DNA of 64,000 nucleotides from Pseudomonadota bacterium. GTDB taxonomy: Bacteria; Pseudomonadota; Alphaproteobacteria; Rhodospirillales; Magnetospirillaceae. A program made the translations under genes and the position numbers. The number at the start of each line of letters is the position of its first letter. Positions within the stretch are counted from its first letter, which is position 1. The DNA lies in contig JAJYTF010000008.1 of NCBI GenBank assembly GCA_021793155.1, positions 62,001 through 126,000 on the forward strand, read 5' to 3'. Positions 8,163 to 15,616 of the stretch are shown piece after piece. Under the pieces are notes generated by a model. The model searched no databases, had not been told where the DNA came from, and was given only the letters and a program-made list of their open reading frames with translations.

Positions 8163-10220
8163 ATGGCCCTGATCCTTGTTGTGGACGGTGGCCCGGAAAA
8201 CCGCGACCTGATGGTGACGGTTCTGCGCCGCCGGGGGCACGACGTGCTGGAGGCCAGCGACGGAGTGGCCGCGTTGCGGATGGCCGAAGCGCGCAAGCTG
8301 GATCTGATCATCAGCGATGTCCTGATGCCCTCCATGGATGGCTTTGAACTGGTACGACAGGTCCGCGAACGGACCGCGCTGGCCGATGTCCCGGTGATCT
8401 TCCGTTCGGCGCACTATCTGTCGGCCGAGGTGAGAACTCTGGCCGCCGCCCGCGGCGTATGGCACGTCCTGCCCAAGCCGGCCGAGCCAGAGGAGGTGGG
8501 GCGGATCACCGAGGAGGTTCTCGGCGCTGCATTGCGGAACGGCCCAAGCGCCGCCAAGGATGGGGCGGAACAGGGGGAATCCTTCGAAGAAGCGCGTTGC
8601 CGGCTGCTCACCGACCAGTTCGCCGCCCATAATGCGGCCCTGGCGCTCGCCAATCAGCGGCTCGAGGCCGAGGTTGCCATACGCCGGCATTCCGAAGCCC
8701 GCTACCGCGCCGTGGTCGACACAGCCGCCGACGCCATCGTCGTCACTGACGAGGACGGCATCATCCAGTCCTTCAATCGGTCGGCCGAGCGGATCTTCGG
8801 CTACGCCGGAGCCGAGGTGGTTGGAAAGAACCTCTCCCTGCTCATGGCCGAACCGTCTCGCAGCTCCCACGAAGGCTTCCTTCGGCGGAACCGGACCACC
8901 GGCGAGCCTCGCGTCTTCGGCCTGGGCCGCGAGGTCGAGGGTCGGCGCAAGGGCGGTTCGGCGTTTCCCCTGGAACTCGCGGTAGCGGAATGGACCGACA
9001 GCGGCCGCCGCTATTTCACCGGGATAATGCGCGATGTCACCCGCCGCAAGGAGGCCGAGGAGGCCCTGACCACGGCCACCGAACAGGCCGTCGCCGCGCG
9101 CGGCGAAGCCGAACTCGCCAATCTGGCGAAAAGCAAATTTCTGGCCGCGGTCAATCATGATCTTCGCCAACCGGCGCAGGCGATGGCCCTTTTCCTGCCC
9201 ATGGTCGTGGAAGCGCTGAAATCTCAGCCGCAGGCGGCGGCGGCGCACCACCTGGAGCAGGCATTCACGGCTCTCAGTGAAATGCTTGACCAGCTGCTCG
9301 ACGTGTCCAAGTTGGATGCGGGCTACATCGCGGCGCGGCCCGGGCCGCTCTCGTTGCACGAGGTGATCCTTCCGGTGGCCCAGGAATATTCCCAGCGGGT
9401 CGGTCAGCAGGGGTTACGGTTGCGATTGGTGCCCAGCTCGGCAAGCGTACATTCGGATGCAACGCTGTTGGAAAGAATTCTTCGCAACCTGCTGGACAAT
9501 GCCTTGGCCTACACGCCCTCCGGCGGCATCCTGATCGGTTGTCGCCGGCGGGGTGGGCGGGTCCGCCTGGACGTGATCGATACCGGAATCGGCATTGCGC
9601 TGGACGAGCTGCCTTTGGTCTTCAACGAATTCTACCAGGTGGGAAACCCCGAGCGGGATCGGAGCAAAGGGCTCGGCTTGGGTCTGGCCATCGTCAAGCG
9701 GCTAAGCTGCCTGCTCGATCACCCGATCGAGATCGTGTCCCGTCCGGGCAAAGGCACGCGAGTTTCGTTGACCCTTCCGCCCGAGGCGCCGCAGCTCACG
9801 GCTGACCAAATGATCCCGCCCACGGTCGGGGCGGGGTCCGTTCCGGCTCCCGTGGTCGTGGTGGTCGACGACGAGCCTCTCATCCGTTCGGGTCTTGGCT
9901 GCATCCTGGAAGGCTGGGGCTATCGCGTCATTGCCGCTCAGTCAGGCGCGGAGGCCGCCGCGGCGGTCGAGGCCCAAGGCATCTGTCCCGATCTCATGAT
10001 CGCAGACTATCGCCTTTCCCGCGGACAAACGGGGCTGGACGCTATTTCGCTGGTTTCAAGCCGAGTAGGACACAGCGTGCCAAGCCTCGTGCTGACCGGC
10101 GATACCGCTTCGCCGGTGGTCGCCGCCGTAAGGCAAGCCGGCTATTTGCTTATGCAGAAACCTTTATCCACCACCAGCCTGCGGTCGGCCTTGGCGGAAC
10201 TGCTGGGGAGCAGCTCATGA
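8163..10220 (+). CDS. Hybrid sensor histidine kinase (receiver-PAS-HisKA-HATPase-receiver)
   Basis: The 685-residue protein is soluble, with no membrane segment. Order: an N-terminal receiver (residues about 1-120, phospho-Asp in IISDVLMPSMDG, Lys in PKPAEP), a PAS domain (about 180-290, ending GIMRDVTRRKEAEEAL), the dimerisation domain with the phospho-acceptor His in NHDLRQPAQAM, an ATPase domain (N box NLLDNALAYTPSGG, G box GLGLGLAIVKRL) and a C-terminal receiver (VVDDEP, Asp in IADYRLS, Lys in MQKPLS). In the first receiver the usual acidic pair reads Asp-Gly (VVDGGPE), so magnesium binding may be weaker. The signal is unknown. It is a paralog of the kinase at 54257. Confidence 0.88.
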   Translation: MALILVVDGGPENRDLMVTVLRRRGHDVLEASDGVAALRMAEARKLDLIISDVLMPSMDGFELVRQVRERTALADVPVIFRSAHYLSAEVRTLAAARGVWHVLPKPAEPEEVGRITEEVLGAALRNGPSAAKDGAEQGESFEEARCRLLTDQFAAHNAALALANQRLEAEVAIRRHSEARYRAVVDTAADAIVVTDEDGIIQSFNRSAERIFGYAGAEVVGKNLSLLMAEPSRSSHEGFLRRNRTTGEPRVFGLGREVEGRRKGGSAFPLELAVAEWTDSGRRYFTGIMRDVTRRKEAEEALTTATEQAVAARGEAELANLAKSKFLAAVNHDLRQPAQAMALFLPMVVEALKSQPQAAAAHHLEQAFTALSEMLDQLLDVSKLDAGYIAARPGPLSLHEVILPVAQEYSQRVGQQGLRLRLVPSSASVHSDATLLERILRNLLDNALAYTPSGGILIGCRRRGGRVRLDVIDTGIGIALDELPLVFNEFYQVGNPERDRSKGLGLGLAIVKRLSCLLDHPIEIVSRPGKGTRVSLTLPPEAPQLTADQMIPPTVGAGSVPAPVVVVVDDEPLIRSGLGCILEGWGYRVIAAQSGAEAAAAVEAQGICPDLMIADYRLSRGQTGLDAISLVSSRVGHSVPSLVLTGDTASPVVAAVRQAGYLLMQKPLSTTSLRSALAELLGSSS

Positions 10221-10396
10221 GCGCGGAACAGCGAAATAGGCCTGCCCGGCATCCGCTTGATCGCCTCCTTCAGCCGTCGTGGCGTTGCCGCCTTCAAAAC
10301 GAATAGGGCATCGCCGTCGTTCTGTCCCACCCAGATGCGTCCGCCACAGGTGTCGAAGATGGTGCGGTACAGGGGCGGACCGAATTTCAGGGCCAC
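10142..10396 (-). CDS. Unrecognised small ORF, doubtful
   Basis: An 84-residue minus-strand frame (GTG start at 10396) reads ALKFGPPLYRTIFDTCGGR and then IWVGQNDGDALFVLKAATP. The composition looks protein-like and the frame remains open upstream of the GTG, but no good ribosome site precedes it and its 3' end overlaps the kinase gene antisense. I assign no function. It could be a decayed gene. Confidence 0.25.
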   Translation of the reverse strand: MALKFGPPLYRTIFDTCGGRIWVGQNDGDALFVLKAATPRRLKEAIKRMPGRPISLFRAHELLPSSSAKADRRLVVDKGFCISK

Positions 10397-10600
10397 GTTT
10401 CCGGTGGAACTTGGTCCGCAATCAAACTCTCCTTCCAGGGCGCCTTTGTGTCGCGGCGCAGCCGCGTAAGGAGAACTTGCATAGATGCGTTATCTGAGCG
10501 ATATATGACCGATCTATGCGGCGTCTAAGCAAGAAGCCATAGATAATATTTCGCCGCACGACATAGGGAATGGTGCGAAAGACTGTCTGCATAGCCGGCA
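10221..10600. other. Intergenic region upstream of the sulfur repressor
   Basis: Apart from the doubtful ORF above, the stretch carries an inverted repeat GCATAGAT (10479-10486) and ATCTATGC (10512-10519), plus CATAGATAAT near 10539, which also occurs at about 8074. The repeat lies about 80-120 bp before the ArsR-type gene and could be an operator for it. Nothing else was recognised. Confidence 0.35.
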
Positions 10601-10957
10601 ATGATGGAGTGCCACCGGATGATCATTGACTCGCGGCGAGCGGCTGCTCTGCTTAGGGCCTTGGCGAATGAAAGTCGACTCCTTATCCTTTGCGAATTGC
10701 TGGAAGGAGAGCGATGCGCCGGCCAATTGGAGAGCGTGGCAGGCTTGTCGCAGTCGGCCCTGTCACAGCATCTGGCACGCCTGCGCGCCGACCGCTTGGT
10801 CAAAACCCGACGGGTTGGCAAGACCATCTGCTACTCGTTGAACGGCCGGGAAACGCCAGTCGTCCTGGAAACTCTTTACCGTATGTTCTGCCTCGAAGGG
10901 GCGGAAACGAGCCAGGCCAAGACCTGTCTGGCGGTGGGCAGTCTGCCGGTATCGTAA
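10601..10957 (+). CDS. ArsR-family repressor of SqrR/BigR type (persulfide-responsive)
   Basis: This is a 118-residue winged-helix repressor with recognition helix LSQSALSQHLARLR and wing TRRVGKTICYSL. SqrR of Rhodobacter and BigR of Xylella/Agrobacterium sense reactive sulfur through two cysteines 66 residues apart. Here the equivalent residues are Cys31 (RLLILCELL) and Cys97 (ETLYRMFC), also 66 apart. Sulfane sulfur would link them and release DNA, switching on sulfide-oxidation genes. The tail-to-tail position beside the tusA-sqr-DUF1641 genes supports this role. Two in-frame Met codons near the start (residues 2 and 7) are alternative starts. Confidence 0.82.
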   Translation: MMECHRMIIDSRRAAALLRALANESRLLILCELLEGERCAGQLESVAGLSQSALSQHLARLRADRLVKTRRVGKTICYSLNGRETPVVLETLYRMFCLEGAETSQAKTCLAVGSLPVS

Positions 10958-11155
10958 GCCGGTCCGCGGGCGATCCCCGGTCATGCCCGACCACGGAAGC
11001 CCTCGCTCCTTGTAGGCTGGACCGTGACGCAGGGAATCTGCATCACGGCCCAGGTAATTTTTGCTCTCACCACTCGCTGACGCTCGGCCCCTCTCCCGCA
11101 GCGGGGCGAGCGGCTGGATCGGGCCCAAAATCAGCGCCTATGGTCGGCGGCTGGT

Positions 11156-11707
11156 TCAGTCCAACGGTGTCGGCTCCGGGCGCCCGGTGTAGCCCTGGGT
11201 CCGGTCGCTCAGGCAGTTGGCGAAGGCCAGGAGCAGGTTCAGCGTACGCACCGTTTCCGGCTTGAACAGGCGTGGGAGCAATCCCCACAGGCTTTTCGGC
11301 TGGTCCTGGGTGGTGCAGCACTGCGCCGCGTCGTAGAGCGACCGCTCGGTATCCCTGGCCAACTCGGCGATTTCCGTCGTCGCCAAATTGGTAACCATGG
11401 TTTCGACGAAGCTGCAGAACCGCTCCACCATTTCATCCGAAAGGGCCGAGCGCGCCGCGTTCAACACTGCGGCGGCCTGGAAGATGGTGTCCAGGCTGCC
11501 CCCGGTATGCATGGCCGTCAGCCCGTCCAGCAGGTGGTGGACGGCCGCCCGCGTATCAGGGTCGTTGAGCCGGTCGAGCACCTCGAGGCCGGTCGAGCCC
11601 GTGACCACCAGCCGTTCGACCATGCTGTCGGTCAACGCCTCTGCCGCGACCTTAGTCAGGGCTTCTACAGAGGACGGCGTGGGCGTGGCGGGAATGGTCA
11701 TTTCCAT
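11156..11707 (-). CDS. DUF1641-family protein, partner of sulfide:quinone oxidoreductase
   Basis: The 183-residue protein is mainly helical and soluble, with the DUF1641 core in GSLDTIFQAAAVLNAARSA and SDEMVERFCSFVETMV. DUF1641 genes commonly follow sqr-type flavoproteins; the molecular role is not established. Here it follows the sqr-like gene by 22 bp and should be co-transcribed with it. Two adjacent cysteines occur in DAAQCCTTQDQ. About 200 bp separate its stop from the repressor gene; that gap holds only a short GC-rich palindromic stretch. Confidence 0.8.
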   Translation of the reverse strand: MEMTIPATPTPSSVEALTKVAAEALTDSMVERLVVTGSTGLEVLDRLNDPDTRAAVHHLLDGLTAMHTGGSLDTIFQAAAVLNAARSALSDEMVERFCSFVETMVTNLATTEIAELARDTERSLYDAAQCCTTQDQPKSLWGLLPRLFKPETVRTLNLLLAFANCLSDRTQGYTGRPEPTPLD

Positions 11708-11729
11708 CGCGATCTCCCCAGCGTTGTCG

Positions 11730-12869
11730 TTACAGAAGCCCGCAAGCCGACAACCAGTACATGCGGTTGTAAGCCAGCTTGAACCAGTGGACCATCTGCG
11801 TAGGCGGCGTCGGTTTCGGCGGCGTGTGGTAGTTGAACCAGACATAGGTGCCGGAATTCATGCCGGTTTCAATGAAGCAGAAGACCTTGCCATCGTAGTC
11901 GCGCGACCAGCGCCCCTCCTGGACCAGAAGGGTAATGTTTTCGATGACGGTGTCGGCCTCGAAGTGGGCGGTCGAGCCGGCCTTCGAAATGGGTATGCTG
12001 GTGGTATCGCCGATGACGAAGACGTTGTCCGAACCCTCGCGCTTCAAGGTCTTCGGGTTGGTCGGTACCCAGCCCATCTTGCCAAGGCCCGAGTCCTCGA
12101 TGACCTGCGCGCCGCGGTGGGGCGGAATGGTGATGAGCAGGTCGTAGGGCAGGGTGTCGCCCTCTTCCGAAGTGATGGTCTTCTGTTCCGGGTCCACCGA
12201 GGCGGTGTTGAAAAAGGTCTGCGTCTTGATGCGCCGCCGGTCGAACTCGGGGACCGCCCACTGGGCGACCGGTTCGAGCGAATGCAGGCGGCCGATCGGA
12301 TAGGTGTAGGTGATCTCGAATTTGTCGGTCAGCCCGCGGCTGCGCAGATGCTCGTCCAGCATCAGGGTCATCTCGACCGGTGCCACCGGGCATTTGTGGG
12401 GCGCATTGACATTGACAACGATCTTCCCGCCGTTGAAGGCTTGCAACGCATCGCGCAGCTTCCGCGCGCCTTCCAGGTCATAGAACTGGTGTGCGCCCTC
12501 CTTCAGGCCGGGAATTGATTCGGGCGCCAGCCGCGAGCCGGTGGCGATCACCAGATAGTCGTATTCGTAGACCTTTCCCGACTTTCCGGTGACCCGATTG
12601 TTGTCGACATCGATTTGCGCCGCCGGATCGACCTGGAAGTTGATGCGGCGGTCGAGGATGGTGCGCTCTTCGCGAAACAGCTCCTGTTCGCGAGCCCGGC
12701 CGAACGGCACATAAAGCAGACCGGGCTGGTACATGTGCTTCGGCGTTGCGCCGAGGACCGTAATGGTGACGTCTCCCGCACGCAGTTCGGCCGGCATCCT
12801 TCGGGCCAGGCCGTTGGCGACGATAGTGCCGCCCAGGCCACTGCCAAGAATTAATATCCTTGTTCCCAT
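11730..12869 (-). CDS. sqr: Sulfide:quinone oxidoreductase-like FAD protein (type III-like)
   Basis: This 379-residue flavoprotein would oxidise sulfide to sulfane sulfur and pass electrons to quinone at the inner face of the membrane. It has the N-terminal Rossmann motif ILGSGLGGTIVANGLARR, the second FAD motif YDYLVIATGSRLAPES, and NVFVIGDTTSIPISKAGSTA near the C-terminus. A redox cysteine lies in NAPHKCPVAPVE and another in KVFCFIETG; the KCPVAP context resembles the group annotated as type III SQR. A ribosome site AGGAG precedes ATG 12869. Neighbours (tusA, DUF1641, dsr genes, SqrR-like repressor) fit sulfide oxidation. FCSD-like activity cannot be excluded. Confidence 0.82.
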   Translation of the reverse strand: MGTRILILGSGLGGTIVANGLARRMPAELRAGDVTITVLGATPKHMYQPGLLYVPFGRAREQELFREERTILDRRINFQVDPAAQIDVDNNRVTGKSGKVYEYDYLVIATGSRLAPESIPGLKEGAHQFYDLEGARKLRDALQAFNGGKIVVNVNAPHKCPVAPVEMTLMLDEHLRSRGLTDKFEITYTYPIGRLHSLEPVAQWAVPEFDRRRIKTQTFFNTASVDPEQKTITSEEGDTLPYDLLITIPPHRGAQVIEDSGLGKMGWVPTNPKTLKREGSDNVFVIGDTTSIPISKAGSTAHFEADTVIENITLLVQEGRWSRDYDGKVFCFIETGMNSGTYVWFNYHTPPKPTPPTQMVHWFKLAYNRMYWLSACGLL

Positions 12870-12946
12870 GGGTATCTCCTAGACATTCTTGAACGTGGAG
12901 CGTGACGTTGGCCGTACGCCGTTTATTTTTCTTGGCAATGTCTTAC

Positions 12947-13177
12947 CTATTTCATCTTCTTGACGACGATTGCCCAGTGATCGGCGTGTTCTTCGGCGCT
13001 GACCACCTGATGGCCGACCTTCTTGGTCCAGGCGGGAATGTCGTTGGCCGAGCCCTTGTCCGAGGACAGAACTTCGACCTCGTCGCCGATTTCAGACTGT
13101 TTCAGAGCGGCGATCAATTCCATCATTGGCCCGGGGCAGAAGGTATTGCGGGCGTCGATGGTCTGGCGATTGGACAT
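12947..13177 (-). CDS. tusA: TusA-family sulfur carrier protein
   Basis: The product is a 76-residue sulfur carrier with the active Cys in the CPGP motif (DARNTFCPGPMMELIAAL) and the TusA fold ending HWAIVVKKMK. In sulfur oxidisers TusA hands persulfide sulfur to DsrEFH and then DsrC. It starts inside the 3' end of dsrN (55-bp overlap, different frame), so translation of the two may be coupled. The link with sqr downstream suggests that sulfane sulfur from sulfide oxidation is passed to the Dsr system through this carrier. Confidence 0.9.
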   Translation of the reverse strand: MSNRQTIDARNTFCPGPMMELIAALKQSEIGDEVEVLSSDKGSANDIPAWTKKVGHQVVSAEEHADHWAIVVKKMK

Positions 13178-14637
13178 AGTGATGCTTCTCCTTCGGAGTG
13201 TGCGGGAACGAAATTCGTGGGGGAATGCGGAGTCAGCGGCCGCCTTGTGCCGTGCCGCTCCTCGGCGCAGCTGTGCATCAGCGCGGCGAACCGCGCCGGC
13301 CACGGGCTGTTTCCGACGCCGCGCAGATGGCTGAACGAGGCGAGGGTGTTGTGGACGACCAAGCCGTCATGATGTCCGGTGATGCCGTGCCCGCGCATTA
13401 CCTCGTAGGCGAAGCGGCTTTGGAGGCCAAGGTTCTCGAGCGAGGCATGATGGAATTCGTGGGCGGCGACCACTGCGTCGGCGCGGCCGAGCGTGGGCCA
13501 GGGCGATTGCCCGGTTTCGCGCAGAAGGACGTAGCCACGTCCTTGCGGGCGCTGGTGCATGACGGCGTCGGCCTCCAGCGCGCCGACCATGGCGCAGGAC
13601 CGCCCCTGCCAGGTGATCTGCCGCGACAGGTACATCATTCCGCCGCATTCGGCATAGACGGGTAGGCCGGAAGCCACTGCCGCCCGTATCTCGCCGCGCA
13701 GGGTGGCGTTTGCCTCCAGGGCCTCCATATGCGTCTCAGGGAACCCACCGCCCAGGAACAGTCCGTCGATGTCAGGCGGCAGGTGCGGGTCCGTCATCGC
13801 ATTGAACGGCACCGGTTCGAAGCCTTCGGCGGCCAAGGCTTCGACGTCCTCGGGATAATAGAAGCCGAAGGCGGCGTCCGAGGCGATGCCGACCCGGCGG
13901 CGTGCCGTCGAACGGAGGACGGGGCGGGGCCTTGCGGCCGGCGGCGGCAAAGCCGGTGCACCTTGAGCAATGGAAAGGATCTTTTCGATGTCCACTTGCG
14001 TCGACACGGCCCCGGCGATGCGTGCGATGCGGGCATTGGCTTCTGCCGCCTCGTTGGCGGGGATCAGGCCCAAATGCCGTTCCTCGATTTCGATGGCCGG
14101 CGAACGGTGAATGGCGCCAAGGACGGGAATCCCGGTATAGGTTTCCACAGCTTCCCGCAGCTTGGCTTCGTGCCGGGATCCGGAAACCTTGTTGAGGATC
14201 ACCCCGGCGATCTCAATAGCCGGATCGAAATTCTTGTAGCCGAGCAGCAGCGGTGCGACGCCGCGGGTGATGCCGCCGCAGTCGATGACCAGGATCACGG
14301 GGGCCTGCAACAGGCGCGCCAGAGCGGCGCCGGAATCTCGCCCATCCGGCGCGACTCCGTCATAAAGGCCCTTGTTGCCTTCGATGATGGAGATATCGAC
14401 CCCCGCGCCGAACTTGGCGCAGAAGGTCACGATCTCCTCTTCGCTCATGGTGTGGTGGTCGAGATTGCGGCATGGACGGTCCGCCGCCGCCGACAACCAC
14501 AACGGGTCGATGAAGTCTGGGCCCTTCTTGAATGGCTGGACGGTCAGGCCGATGGCCCGCAAGGCCGCGCACAACCCCAACGAGACGGTTGTTTTGCCCG
14601 AGGACTTATGCGCTGCCGAGATAAACAGTCTAGCCAT
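13123..14637 (-). CDS. dsrN: DsrN, siroheme amidase (cobyrinate a,c-diamide synthase-like)
   Basis: The product of 504 residues resembles CobB/CbiA and is thought to amidate siroheme for DsrAB. The N-terminal ATPase part has the P-loop AAHKSSGKTTVSLGL and FKKGPDFIDP. The C-terminal glutamine amidotransferase part has the nucleophile Cys in YAECGGMMYLSRQ and FLGGGFPETH. The last 45 or so residues (after ARFAALMHS) are low in structure and overlap tusA by 55 bp, which looks like read-through past an older stop. The start overlaps the preceding gene's stop by 8 bp. Cobalamin synthesis is the alternative function, but the position at the end of dsr favours DsrN. Confidence 0.88.
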   Translation of the reverse strand: MARLFISAAHKSSGKTTVSLGLCAALRAIGLTVQPFKKGPDFIDPLWLSAAADRPCRNLDHHTMSEEEIVTFCAKFGAGVDISIIEGNKGLYDGVAPDGRDSGAALARLLQAPVILVIDCGGITRGVAPLLLGYKNFDPAIEIAGVILNKVSGSRHEAKLREAVETYTGIPVLGAIHRSPAIEIEERHLGLIPANEAAEANARIARIAGAVSTQVDIEKILSIAQGAPALPPPAARPRPVLRSTARRRVGIASDAAFGFYYPEDVEALAAEGFEPVPFNAMTDPHLPPDIDGLFLGGGFPETHMEALEANATLRGEIRAAVASGLPVYAECGGMMYLSRQITWQGRSCAMVGALEADAVMHQRPQGRGYVLLRETGQSPWPTLGRADAVVAAHEFHHASLENLGLQSRFAYEVMRGHGITGHHDGLVVHNTLASFSHLRGVGNSPWPARFAALMHSCAEERHGTRRPLTPHSPTNFVPAHSEGEASLCPIARPSTPAIPSAPGQ

Positions 14638-15616
14638 TTCGCTCCCTTGCTGCCCACCACGCTGCTGCCAAGGCCAATGCCTCCTGCTGATCGGCCGCCC
14701 GGCCCGCCGCCTTGAGGGCGATCGCCGCGGTGCCGATTACCGCCGCTTCTCCGGCCGAGTCCTCAACTGTACAGTTCCATAGGCCTGACAGTCTTTCGAT
14801 GCGCAAGTATGTATCCTTTGGAGCCGGAGACCCTGTCAAAGGAGGCCAGGTCTCGGTGTGGGCGCCTTCGCTGTCGACCACCGCCACCTCGCAGGGTTTC
14901 TCGGGGCGCCGTTCGGCTTCGCCGCCGTCGCCCTTGAACACGGCGGCTCGCGGCTGGCCGACCAGAAGGGCAGAGGCCTGGTGCAGGGGCTGATAGAACG
15001 GGTGGGCGACACCAATCACCTGGCAGGGGGCGTTGAAGGGGTTCAACTCGCGCACGATGCTGTGGAAGGGGTTGCGCAGGCCGATCAGGGGCTTCAGCCC
15101 CATCAGCTCGTGCAGCCGCGGCGACAGGCGGCTCAAGGGCATGTAGGCGAAGTTGCGTTCCTCCAGATGCTGCGCCGCATCTTCGAGCGTTCGGTCCAGC
15201 GGAATCCCCAGCGCCTCGAGGCAGGCGCCGGTATAAAGGCGCCCGGCGGTATGGCCGTCCTCGCCATGCATGAAGACGCGGATTCCGTTTCTGGCCAGCA
15301 GCAGCGCCGACAGCAGGAACCAGGGAAGGCGGTTCTTCTTGCCGGCATAGCTGGGCCAGTCGATGTCGACTTGCGGCACCTCTGCCGGCAGCACCATGGC
15401 CTGCCGGATGGCTTTGGTGAAGCCGGCCATTTCCTCTGGCGTTTCCGTGGTCATACGGACCAGGCAGAGGAAGGCGCCCAGTTGCACCGGTTCGACTTCG
15501 CCCGCCATGATCATACGCACTGCGTCGAAGGATTCGTCCTGGGTCAAGGTGCGCGACAGTCGCGGTCCTTTGCCAAGGATGCGGACATACTGAGCGAAGG
15601 GGTGCTCGACGTTCAT
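14630..15616 (-). CDS. TrpD2/YbiB-like protein embedded in the dsr operon
   Basis: The 328-residue protein has the anthranilate phosphoribosyltransferase fold: N-terminal helical domain (TLTQDESFDAVRMIMAGEV), AGFTKAIRQAMVLP, DWPSYAGKKNRLPWFLLSA, and later GVAHPFYQPLHQASALLVG. This pattern matches the TrpD2 (YbiB) group often annotated as glycosyl transferase family protein, which binds nucleic acid and lacks tryptophan-pathway activity. It sits between dsrP and dsrN with overlaps at both ends (4 bp and 8 bp), so it is an integral operon member. Its part in sulfur metabolism is unknown. The upstream in-frame start at 15661 would overlap dsrP deeply, so ATG 15616 is used. Confidence 0.75.
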   Translation of the reverse strand: MNVEHPFAQYVRILGKGPRLSRTLTQDESFDAVRMIMAGEVEPVQLGAFLCLVRMTTETPEEMAGFTKAIRQAMVLPAEVPQVDIDWPSYAGKKNRLPWFLLSALLLARNGIRVFMHGEDGHTAGRLYTGACLEALGIPLDRTLEDAAQHLEERNFAYMPLSRLSPRLHELMGLKPLIGLRNPFHSIVRELNPFNAPCQVIGVAHPFYQPLHQASALLVGQPRAAVFKGDGGEAERRPEKPCEVAVVDSEGAHTETWPPLTGSPAPKDTYLRIERLSGLWNCTVEDSAGEAAVIGTAAIALKAAGRAADQQEALALAAAWWAARERNG

